Shown here in pieces: positions 25,523 through 32,867 of a DNA stretch of 64,000 nt; the stretch's first letter is position 1, and each line of letters starts with the position of its first letter. The translations under genes and the position numbers were made by a program. This DNA comes from Pontibacillus yanchengensis. Lineage in GTDB: Bacteria > Bacillota > Bacilli > Bacillales > BH030062. A model generated the notes under the pieces. That model had not been told where the DNA came from. It searched no databases and worked only from the letters and a program-made list of their open reading frames with translations. The stretch spans positions 62,001 to 126,000 of the forward strand of contig NZ_WMEU01000006.1 in the NCBI RefSeq assembly GCF_009856295.1. The letters are read 5' to 3'.

Positions 25523-26575
25523 ATGCAGGACACTATACCTGTGAGACAAGGGGAAGAAGTCGATAAAAACATACTTGAGAAGTTCATAAAAGAACAATTA
25601 CCATTTCTTGATTCCTCGCCACTCGAAGTTCGTCAGTTCGGCACAGGGCATTCTAACTTAACGTATGAACTGAAGATTGGTGATTGGGAAGGGGTGCTGA
25701 GAAGACCGCCATTAGGGCCAGTAGCACCTAAAGCGCATGATATGGAACGTGAATACCGTATTTTGAAAGCGCTTTATGATAAATTTGATGTTGCACCTAA
25801 GCCTATATTACTTGGGGATGATTCCATTCTAGGTGCCCCTTTTTTTATTATGGAACGTCGACATGGCGTTGTGTTGGATACCGAATGGCCTGAAGATGTA
25901 AAGGATAAAGCTTCACTAGGCAAGTCGGTTTCTGAAACGATGGTTGATCAGCTTGTGAAGCTTCACTCTATTGATTATAGTGGCACAGCTCTTGAGGAAA
26001 TGGGCAAGCCTGATGGATTTATGGAACGTCAGGTACACGGCTGGATAAAGAGATTCGACAGAGCTTTAACAGATGATGTGAAGAATGGAAATCGAGTGAA
26101 ACAATGGCTAATGAAGCATATTCCCAGCTCAACAGATGCGACGGTTATTCACTACGACTATAAATTAAATAATGCGATGTTTGCAGAAGATGATTATTCC
26201 AAAATGGTTGGTTTATTTGATTGGGAAATGACAACGATAGGAGATCCGATGGCAGATCTCGCGGTTGCCATGACCTATTGGATAGAAGCTGATGATCCAG
26301 AAGAATTAAAACGTGGACTTGGGAAGCCACCTTTAACAGTAGAGGATGGATTTTATTCTCGTGAGGAGTTTATACAACGATATGCCGAGAAATCAGGACG
26401 AGATGTTCAACATATGGACTTCTATTTAACCTTTGCTTACTTTAAGTTAGCTGGGATTGTCCAGCAAATCTACTATCGTTACAAAAATGGACAAACGAAT
26501 GATCAACGGTTTGCTTATATGAACCATTTCGTCAACCATTTGCTAGATGCTGCTGAGCAGACTGCGAGGATCTAG
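25523..26575 (+). CDS. APH-fold phosphotransferase, ACAD10/11- and LvaA-like kinase
   Basis: 350 residues. VRQFGTGHSNLTYELKIG then VLRRPPLGPVAPKAHDMERE resembles the N-terminal kinase domain of ACAD10/11 and LvaA. The catalytic loop HYDYKLNN (His210, Asp212, Asn217) differs from the common HGDFRLDN but keeps the Asp and final Asn; Asp233 in LFDWEMTTIGDP is the metal ligand. In the LvaA and ACAD11 systems this kinase phosphorylates the 4-hydroxyl of hydroxyacyl-CoA. Here it is in one operon with the matching dehydrogenase. Confidence 0.85.
   Translation: MQDTIPVRQGEEVDKNILEKFIKEQLPFLDSSPLEVRQFGTGHSNLTYELKIGDWEGVLRRPPLGPVAPKAHDMEREYRILKALYDKFDVAPKPILLGDDSILGAPFFIMERRHGVVLDTEWPEDVKDKASLGKSVSETMVDQLVKLHSIDYSGTALEEMGKPDGFMERQVHGWIKRFDRALTDDVKNGNRVKQWLMKHIPSSTDATVIHYDYKLNNAMFAEDDYSKMVGLFDWEMTTIGDPMADLAVAMTYWIEADDPEELKRGLGKPPLTVEDGFYSREEFIQRYAEKSGRDVQHMDFYLTFAYFKLAGIVQQIYYRYKNGQTNDQRFAYMNHFVNHLLDAAEQTARI
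25764..25777 (+). promoter_or_regulatory. Possible CcpA cre site inside the kinase gene
   Basis: TGAAAGCGCTTTAT matches the cre core TGWAANCGNTNWCA at all but the last two positions. Internal cre sites can act as roadblocks. It may also be a chance result of the codons. Confidence 0.35.
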
Positions 26576-26576
26576 T

Positions 26577-27335
26577 GTGAGTAAAATCCAAGTTGTATTC
26601 AAAAAAGAAGATATAGAGCCAACCAAGTGGACGAATCATTCGGTTGCTGTCATTTTCGATGTTCTTTTAGCCACTTCTACGATTACTTCTGTTTTAGCAA
26701 ATGGAGCAAAGGATGTCCTCCCTGTAGTGAATGAAGCAGAGGCGAAGAGGAAAGCTGCGGATCAAGTTGACGCTACCTATCTATTATCAGGTGAGTATAA
26801 CGGAGTTACCATTCGGGATTTTCATCACCCTAATCCGCTATGGCTAAAAAAACATGTTTACAATCGACGCCTCATTCTTTCTACTACAAACGGAACGGTT
26901 GCCATTAAAAAATCAGAGCAAGCTTCTTCAATTTATATGGCATCCTTACTTAATGTTCAAGCAGTAGCGGAATGGCTCACTAAAAAACACAGTCACCACA
27001 CCATTACGTTGGTTTGTGCAGGATCTGGAGGCTCCTTTTGTTTAGAAGACTTTTACGGTGCTGGTGCACTAGTGAGTAAATTGGTAGGTAAAGGTTCATG
27101 GGAGATGTCTGATTCAGCAAAGGCCGCATTGTTATTCTATGAACAGTACATAGATTCAGCGTTTTCCTTGTTTCAACAATCAAAAGTAGGTGAAATGCTG
27201 CTGAACTATGGATTGGAAAAGGATTTACATTATGTCGCTAGAGAGAATGTGTATGAGACTGTTCCGCTCTATTCTTCTCGAGAAGGACTAATAAAGGAGG
27301 TTAACAGCTATGCATCCAGTGGACAGGAAGATTAG
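26577..27335 (+). CDS. ComB-like (2-phosphosulfolactate phosphatase family) protein, divergent
   Basis: 252 residues from GTG 26577 after GCGAGGA. Family features: FDVLLATSTITSVLANGAK (residues 27-45), SGEYNG (71-76), TTNGT (103-107) and CAGSGG with CLEDFYGAGAL (147-164). The normal DVLRAT arginine is Leu31, and the usual GFD-GNSP segment is replaced by RDFHHPNPL. ComB removes phosphate from a 2-phospho-hydroxyacid in coenzyme M synthesis, which this organism has no reason to make. Its place next to a hydroxyacyl kinase suggests action on a phosphorylated pathway intermediate. Its end overlaps the next gene by 26 bp. Confidence 0.75.
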   Translation: MSKIQVVFKKEDIEPTKWTNHSVAVIFDVLLATSTITSVLANGAKDVLPVVNEAEAKRKAADQVDATYLLSGEYNGVTIRDFHHPNPLWLKKHVYNRRLILSTTNGTVAIKKSEQASSIYMASLLNVQAVAEWLTKKHSHHTITLVCAGSGGSFCLEDFYGAGALVSKLVGKGSWEMSDSAKAALLFYEQYIDSAFSLFQQSKVGEMLLNYGLEKDLHYVARENVYETVPLYSSREGLIKEVNSYASSGQED

Positions 27336-29082
27336 TGGTGCACAGTTTCTATTATCCAGTGTGGAGATAGAAGATGTATTTACACCAGAAGAACTTTCCG
27401 ATGAACATCGTATGATTCAAAATACAGCACTTCAGTTTATTGAAAAAGAAGTACATGCAAAGCGAAATCAAATCGAAAATCAGGATTTTGAATTAGTAGC
27501 TTCCTTAATGCGTGAAGCAGGGGGTATTGGTTTACTTGGTCATAGTATTCCCGAACGTTTTGGAGGCCTAGGACTAGATAAAGTAAGTAAAGGGATTGTT
27601 GGAGAAGCGCTAGGAAGTGGAAGTGGCTATTCGGTTGCCCATAGTAATCATACTTGTATTGCTACGCTACCTATTACGTACTTTGGGACAAAGGAGCAGA
27701 AAGAAAAGTACCTCCCTAAGCTTGCATCTGGTGAATACCTCGGAGCCTATTGCCTTACCGAGCCAGAAGCTGGTTCTGATGCCTTATCTGCTAAAACGAC
27801 AGCAGTGTTAAACGAAGAAGGCACGCACTATCTATTAAATGGTACAAAAATTTATATTACAAATGCCAGTTTTGCTGATACGTTTATTGTTTACGCCAAG
27901 GTCGATGGAGAGCATTTTTCCTCTTTTATTGTAGAGAAGGATTTTCCTGGCCTTACTATTGGCCCAGAGGAACAAAAAATGGGAATTAAAGGGTCATCTA
28001 CTTGCTCCGTCATTATGGAAGATTGTAAGGTACCTAGAGAAAATCTTCTAGGCGAAGTCGGGAAGGGGCATCTTATTGCACTTAATGTTTTGAATCTTGG
28101 ACGATTTAACTTAGGATTTGCGACTACTGGAGCTGCCAAGGAAGTGATGAATCTTACCTTAAGACAAATTACAGAGCGTAAACAGTTTGGAAGGAGTATA
28201 GCAGATTTTCCAGCAAGTAAGGAAAAGGTAGCGGTCATGGCTAGCAAGTTGTTTGCTGCTGAATCTGTAATGTATAGAACGGCAGGATTGGTTGAATCAG
28301 CTCTAGAAGATATGTATGACTCTGAAGATCATAAACAAGTTGCCAAAGCAATGAATGAACACTCACTCGAATCTGCAATCTGTAAAGTGATTGGTTCCGA
28401 GACGTTGGATGAACTCGTTGATGAAGGCGTTCAACTTCATGGGGGAGCAGGTTTTATAAAGGAATATCCAATCGAGCAAGCTTATCGAGATGCTAGAATC
28501 AATCGTATTTTTGAAGGAACCAATGAGATTAATCGCTTATTAATTCCTGGAGGTTTTTTTAAGAAGATAGCCAAAGAGAACGTAGATATACAGTCAATCA
28601 TAGAAGAAGCTCAGTATGCCTTACAACTTGATGATTCACTGGAAGGTGCTACCTCAATAGATCAACTTAACCATGCTGTGAAAACATTTCGTCGTATGTT
28701 CCTAGTGTGTGCTGGAGCTGCCTATGAAACGTATGGAGAGCATATCAAAGAAGAACAAGAAACACTTATGAAACTTGCTGATATAGCAATTTCTTTATAT
28801 GCCGCTGAATCAGTTGTAGCACGAGCCCAAAAGGCATTGGAAAATCGTGATTCAAAAGTGGACTTAAAAGTAAATTTAGCTACGACGTTTGTAGAAGAGT
28901 GCATTTGGACAGTCGATCGTTGTGCCAAGCAGTTAGGTTCAAGCTTATTAAAAGGAAATATTCGTTCGCAGTTTTTAACAATGGTATCGAATAAGCTTAC
29001 ATCATATATAACAGAAAACCGTAATGAACGTAATCGTTGGATAGCTGATCAAATGTATGAATCAGCAAAATTTATACGTTAG
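27310..29082 (+). CDS. fadE: FadE-like acyl-CoA dehydrogenase
   Basis: 590 residues, close to B. subtilis FadE. A catalytic FAD domain has AYCLTEPEAGSDALSAKTTA and NGTKIYITNASFADTF. The VLHGG-like stretch is VQLHGGAGFIKEYPIEQAYR, with the family's EGTNEINR. A C-terminal extension of about 170 residues follows, as in very-long-chain enzymes. AAAGGAGG precedes the ATG, which lies inside the end of the ComB-like gene. It performs the first oxidation of beta-oxidation. Confidence 0.9.
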   Translation: MHPVDRKISGAQFLLSSVEIEDVFTPEELSDEHRMIQNTALQFIEKEVHAKRNQIENQDFELVASLMREAGGIGLLGHSIPERFGGLGLDKVSKGIVGEALGSGSGYSVAHSNHTCIATLPITYFGTKEQKEKYLPKLASGEYLGAYCLTEPEAGSDALSAKTTAVLNEEGTHYLLNGTKIYITNASFADTFIVYAKVDGEHFSSFIVEKDFPGLTIGPEEQKMGIKGSSTCSVIMEDCKVPRENLLGEVGKGHLIALNVLNLGRFNLGFATTGAAKEVMNLTLRQITERKQFGRSIADFPASKEKVAVMASKLFAAESVMYRTAGLVESALEDMYDSEDHKQVAKAMNEHSLESAICKVIGSETLDELVDEGVQLHGGAGFIKEYPIEQAYRDARINRIFEGTNEINRLLIPGGFFKKIAKENVDIQSIIEEAQYALQLDDSLEGATSIDQLNHAVKTFRRMFLVCAGAAYETYGEHIKEEQETLMKLADIAISLYAAESVVARAQKALENRDSKVDLKVNLATTFVEECIWTVDRCAKQLGSSLLKGNIRSQFLTMVSNKLTSYITENRNERNRWIADQMYESAKFIR

Positions 29083-29095
29083 GGAGGAAATAAGA

Positions 29096-29881
29096 ATGAT
29101 AGAGGGAAATGAACATTTACACATAAACGTGGAAGGTCCGATTTTATCTTGTACGCTTAACAGACCAGATCGGTTAAATGCGTTTAGTGAAGAAATGATT
29201 ACGGGGTTAAAGCGGGCCGTGGAAGAGGCTGATCATAATGAAGCAATTAAAGTTATTACAATATCTGGTGCAGGGCGTTCGTTTTCAGCTGGTGGAGATG
29301 TAAAAGAAATGGGAAACGCGACTGCCAATCACATTTATGATCATGTTGGTGAGCTAAATGAACTTGTCATGGCTATGAGGAATTGTTCTAAACCTATTGT
29401 TGCTATAGTTCATGGGTTTGCGGCTGGTGCTGGCTGGAATGTTGCCCTGGCATGTGATCAAATCCTAGCTGCAGAAGAAAGTCAGTTTGTTCTAAGCTTT
29501 GCTCAAGTAGGTTTGGTTGCTGATGGTGGCGGGAGCTATTTTCTAACGAAGAAACTTGGTCCCTATAAAACAAAAGAGCTTCTATTTAATGCTGAACCGA
29601 TTACGGCTAACTATGCAAATGAATTAGGATTAGTGAATCGCTTGTACCCACAAAATGAACTGGAGGATCAGGCGAGGGCTTACGTTCAAAAACTTGCAAT
29701 GGGACCTGGAAGAGCGTTCGAAATGATGAAGAAATTAGTCAATCAGGCAGAAACCTCTGACTTGGCTAGTGTTTTGGAGCAAGAACGGATAGCCCAAACG
29801 TTTATGATTAGTACCGAAGACCATCAAGAAGGTGTGCAAGCTTTTACCAATAAACGAAAACCAACCTTTACAGGAAAATAA
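29096..29881 (+). CDS. Enoyl-CoA hydratase/isomerase
   Basis: 261 residues from ATG 29096 after GGGAGGAAA. Crotonase motif SAGGDVKEMG supplies the oxyanion hole; AIVHGFAAGAGWNVALACDQ and LSFAQVGLVADGGGSYFL follow. The usual catalytic Glu pair is partly replaced (Ala/Gly-rich helix, Asp in VADGG), so hydratase versus isomerase activity is unsure. It acts after the dehydrogenases in the same operon. Confidence 0.85.
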   Translation: MIEGNEHLHINVEGPILSCTLNRPDRLNAFSEEMITGLKRAVEEADHNEAIKVITISGAGRSFSAGGDVKEMGNATANHIYDHVGELNELVMAMRNCSKPIVAIVHGFAAGAGWNVALACDQILAAEESQFVLSFAQVGLVADGGGSYFLTKKLGPYKTKELLFNAEPITANYANELGLVNRLYPQNELEDQARAYVQKLAMGPGRAFEMMKKLVNQAETSDLASVLEQERIAQTFMISTEDHQEGVQAFTNKRKPTFTGK

Positions 29882-29892
29882 GGAGGAAAAAA

Positions 29893-30867
29893 ATGAAGGC
29901 TATTCAATTTGAAGATTATGGCGGTCCTGACGTACTAGAAATGAAGGAGATTACAAAACCTCAACCAGGAGAGGGAGAGGTGGTATTAAAAGTGGAAGCC
30001 ATTGGTGTGAACTATGCGGATACAGCAAGGCGTGAGGGAGCGTATGTTGTACCTACTCCTTTACCATTTATACCAGGAGCAGAAGTTGCCGGAGTGGTAG
30101 AGGAAGTTGGAGAAAATGTTACAACTGTAAATAAAGGCGATCGTGTTGTGACACTCATAGAGAAAGGCGGTTACGCAGAATATGCTACAGCGAACGCTCA
30201 AACATTAATACCCATTCCAGAAGGTGTAACTTCTGAGACAGCTGTAGCGCTCCCGTTACAAGGGCTTACTGCTTATCATATCATCACAACCATGGGGCGT
30301 TTAGAAAAAGGAGAAACCATCCTAGTCCATGCCGGAGCTGGAGGAGTTGGCTCACTAGCTATTCAACTCGCCAATCACTTTGGAGCTGGGATGGTTATTG
30401 CTACAGCGAGTACAGAAGAAAAATTACAATTAGCCAAAGACTTAGGAGCGGATGCCGTCATAAATTATACGGAGTCTAATTGGCGAGAACAAGTTCTTGA
30501 GGCTACAGGTGGCAAAGGTGTAGACGTAGCTCTAGAAATGGCAGGTGGAGATGTGTTTCATGAAACCGTAAAATGTATGAGATCTTTTGGTCGTGTAGTC
30601 GTGTACGGGGTTGCGAGTGGGGAACCAGCACTAATGTATCCATCTGGTTTGATGAACCGTAACTTATCTGTGATTGGGTTTTTCCTTCCGCAGATTATGA
30701 AACGAAGAGAATTACTGATGAGTAGTATGAAGGAATTATTAATGCTAACACAATCCGGGGATCTAAAACTAACCATTGGAGGAGTTTATCCTCTCTCAGA
30801 AGCTGCTAATGTGCATGAATTGATGCAAGGAAGAAAGACGAAAGGCAAGCTTGTACTTGTACCATAG
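29893..30867 (+). CDS. NADPH:quinone reductase-like medium-chain dehydrogenase
   Basis: 324 residues of the zinc-free MDR family. YGGPDVLEMKEITKPQPGEG at the start is the quinone reductase (Qor) signature, and HAGAGGVGSLAIQLANHFGA is the NADPH-binding loop. GGAGG precedes the ATG, 12 bp after the hydratase. In this operon it may act as an enoyl reductase on 2-enoyl-CoA intermediates or on a carbonyl product. Last gene; a terminator follows. Confidence 0.85.
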   Translation: MKAIQFEDYGGPDVLEMKEITKPQPGEGEVVLKVEAIGVNYADTARREGAYVVPTPLPFIPGAEVAGVVEEVGENVTTVNKGDRVVTLIEKGGYAEYATANAQTLIPIPEGVTSETAVALPLQGLTAYHIITTMGRLEKGETILVHAGAGGVGSLAIQLANHFGAGMVIATASTEEKLQLAKDLGADAVINYTESNWREQVLEATGGKGVDVALEMAGGDVFHETVKCMRSFGRVVVYGVASGEPALMYPSGLMNRNLSVIGFFLPQIMKRRELLMSSMKELLMLTQSGDLKLTIGGVYPLSEAANVHELMQGRKTKGKLVLVP

Positions 30868-30962
30868 GAAACATTTTAAAAGAGCAATAGATTTCCCATA
30901 AAGAGAATGTTTCCTTTTATAAAGATGAATCGAAGTAAGATTTGAATATTGTATTGTTAAGT

Positions 30963-31008
30963 TAAAAAAGGTGGCCTATTAGTGATCTCTAGTAGGTCAC
31001 CCTTTTTT
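30963..31008 (+). terminator. Rho-independent terminator of the acyl-CoA operon
   Basis: AAAAAAGGTGGCCTA pairs with TAGGTCACCCTTTTTT with mismatches, and ends in TTTTTT. The repeat copy B begins five bases after the T-run. Confidence 0.8.
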
Positions 31009-31012
31009 GTTG

Positions 31013-31280
31013 TCTAGCGTACTATAAACGGGTTAAGTTTTTGGATAACTTTGATAAAGTGATGTGGCCACGTCCAGCTCCAGCGGCCAGCGACTAGCAA
31101 ACTTCCTGCACCTCCTTACGATAAGTCAACATCGAACCGCTACAGCTCTTCGTGTTTCCTTTATCTCATACGGAATCAGGTGAAGTTCGATTAAAATCGC
31201 TACGTCACGTAGCAACTCGAACCAACCCGTCGTGTGGGCCGCAGCATATACGTCGCTAAGCGGGCACTTGCGCTTTTCTT
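31013..31280. repeat. Dispersed repeat, copy B (about 270 bp, longest copy)
   Basis: Begins TCTAGCGTACTATAAACG right behind a terminator T-run. The core runs from AGCTCCAGCGGCCAGCGAC at 31076 to GTCGCTAAGCGGGCACTTGC near 31272, ends that can partly pair. Inside, GCTACGT-CACGTAGC forms a hairpin. Most of the length is shared with copy A, and its last 100 bp with copy C. Confidence 0.8.
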
Positions 31281-31377
31281 GCAGGATTACCCAATCAATT
31301 TACTACAAGGTGTTTATATGGTAAATTGTGGTTATATTTTTACGGTACTATCACTCGTTATGGTAAGGAGAGGTTTC

Positions 31378-31527
31378 GTGTCTGATAAAGATCATAAGGA
31401 TGAGAAGAGTTTGAAAGAATCATTTTTTGGATGTCTAGCAGATGGATGTACGGTAGTTAGTTGCTTAAGTATTCTTTTACTAATCATGACTATTTTAAGT
31501 GTGCCAACCATCTTGTTAGTATTTTAA
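31378..31527 (+). CDS. Small membrane protein, 49 residues
   Basis: A GTG at 31378, four bases after AAGGAGAGG, opens a frame of 49 codons. A charged N-terminus (SDKDHKDEKSLKESFFG) is followed by a Cys-containing hydrophobic helix (CTVVSCLSILLLIMTILSVP). The longer in-frame ORF upstream lies in repeat copy B and is not used. Predicted single-span membrane protein. Not recognised. Confidence 0.55.
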   Translation: MSDKDHKDEKSLKESFFGCLADGCTVVSCLSILLLIMTILSVPTILLVF

Positions 31528-31716
31528 TTGGATGGAGGTGTTGCTAGCAAATTTCGAAAAAAAATAAATGACAAGATCGTAACCTTTCAAAATAGATATG
31601 GCATCAAAAGTTGTAACAAGCTGTACCTTAGTATGTTTGAACAACATAATTCTATTGGTGGTTCAGGTACCGATTGGTTTCTCTTTTATGTAAAAGTCTT
31701 TTTCTTATCTACTTAG
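31528..31716 (+). pseudogene. Hypothetical short ORF, probably frameshifted
   Basis: 62 codons, with IVTFQNRYGIKSCNKLYLSM in the middle. The ribosome binding site GGATGGAGG points at a TTG in another frame, which runs into a stop in a run of eight A near 31557-31564. A one-base change there would join the two. Not recognised. Confidence 0.3.
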
Positions 31717-31806
31717 AAATTGTAGTGTGTTTTCAACAAAAGAATGATAGTACGGTAGAAAAAGGTCGCCATAAGTGACTTATGATCAATAAAGGGATGA
31801 TGAAGC

Positions 31807-31899
31807 TTGCAAGAACTTAACTGGATTGCATTTATATTTATTGGTTTAATCGTTTACACAGTCATCTTACTTTACATATATGAATCTGCTCCATCGTAA
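31807..31899 (+). CDS. Small membrane peptide, 30 residues
   Basis: TTG start after GGGATGATGAAG, then QELNWIAFIFIGLIVYTVIL and LYIYESAPS. One transmembrane helix. Too short to test by composition. The sequence after it to 32050 shows only a further hydrophobic fragment without a start. Confidence 0.35.
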   Translation: MQELNWIAFIFIGLIVYTVILLYIYESAPS

Positions 31900-32052
31900 A
31901 TCAACTAAACTCTAATGTAGTAATAGGACTTCTTGTTGCTATTCTTTATAAGCTGAATAACAATTAGCCTGCATTTTACATGTTTGTGCCAGCTATGTAG
32001 TTATGTAATGTAACGCTTACATGTAAGCCTGAATGTAGTATAGAAATGAGAG

Positions 32053-32078
32053 TGAAACGAATCCATCTTCCATACGTA
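32053..32078 (+). promoter_or_regulatory. Sigma-W-type promoter for the ydbS/ydbT operon
   Basis: TGAAAC at 32053-32058 and CGTA at 32075-32078 with exactly 16 bp between, the ECF sigma-W consensus. It is 48 bp before the GTG of the first small gene. In B. subtilis ydbST belongs to the sigma-W regulon. Confidence 0.7.
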
Positions 32079-32125
32079 TAAAAAGGTGTTGAAATTTTAG
32101 GTGAGCAGCATAAGGGGGAAGATTA

Positions 32126-32308
32126 GTGATTCACAATAAACAAATGTTTTTCATCGGTATGTTCTTTATTGGTGTACTTTCTTTTTTTACAGGAGAACTA
32201 GTTACATTTGTAATGTTATTTTTGATCTTAATTAGTCTTGATCGCCTGAATCAAACGATTGAAAGGTTTTATCATGATTGGAAAGAGAATAAGAATCCAC
32301 CTTCCTAG
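32126..32308 (+). CDS. 60-residue membrane protein upstream of ydbS
   Basis: GTG start after AGGGGGAAG. Two hydrophobic helices (MFFIGMFFIGVLSFFTGELV and VTFVMLFLILISL) are followed by an amphipathic, charged tail (DRLNQTIERFYHDWKENKN). It is the first gene behind the sigma-W-type promoter and precedes ydbS, so it is likely part of the same stress response. No family recognised. Confidence 0.6.
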   Translation: MIHNKQMFFIGMFFIGVLSFFTGELVTFVMLFLILISLDRLNQTIERFYHDWKENKNPPS

Positions 32309-32348
32309 CTCACCTTTGTTTCCATTTCATGATAATAGTTGTTACACT

Positions 32349-32867
32349 ATGAAAGCATCTATTAAGCATCAGAAAGGAAGAAAACTGTTGGAAGAAGAAA
32401 TGGAGAGTTTACCGCTACCTAAGGAAGCTACATCATACTTTCGTATTACATATTTATCTGAGTTACTTATTAACCTTATCCTATCAACAGGAGTAGCCGT
32501 AGCATTATATTTTTCAGCTCTGTCCATTGGGTATGCCATTCCGTTGTTTGTGATTACGATTCTATGGATTATATATCGATGGAGCTGGTATGCAGAACAG
32601 AGAAGAAAGAATGTGTGGTATCAAATTTATGAAGACCGGATTGTCCTCCATAATGGGGTTTGGGCCAAGAATTTAGTTACGATACCAATGTTCCGTGTAC
32701 AGCACGTTTCTATTAGACGGGGGCCTCTACTACGTCATTATAAATTATCTACTGTAACGTTTTATACAGCCGGTAGTGCGTATGATATATCTGGTATGCA
32801 GGTAGATAAGGCTCAGGAAGTGAAGGATGTCGTCATTTCCTTAGCGAAGGCGAGGGAAGAATATTGA
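32349..32867 (+). CDS. ydbS: bPH2 (DUF304) membrane protein YdbS-like
   Basis: About 172 residues. Two hydrophobic segments (about 40-80) are followed by a bacterial PH domain with YEDRIVLHNGVWAKNLVTIP and MFRVQHVSIRRGPLLRHYKL, matching YdbS. The start is uncertain: ATG 32349 lacks a good site, and TTG 32388 after AGGAAG is an alternative nearer the size of B. subtilis YdbS. It overlaps ydbT by 4 bp. With YdbT it forms an envelope-stress pair, linked in B. subtilis to bacteriocin resistance. Confidence 0.85.
   Translation: MKASIKHQKGRKLLEEEMESLPLPKEATSYFRITYLSELLINLILSTGVAVALYFSALSIGYAIPLFVITILWIIYRWSWYAEQRRKNVWYQIYEDRIVLHNGVWAKNLVTIPMFRVQHVSIRRGPLLRHYKLSTVTFYTAGSAYDISGMQVDKAQEVKDVVISLAKAREEY

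Noticed and set aside
31234-31377. N-terminal extension of the 49-residue membrane protein
   Set aside because: It is translated repeat copy B; the GTG at 31378 with its own ribosome binding site is the better start.
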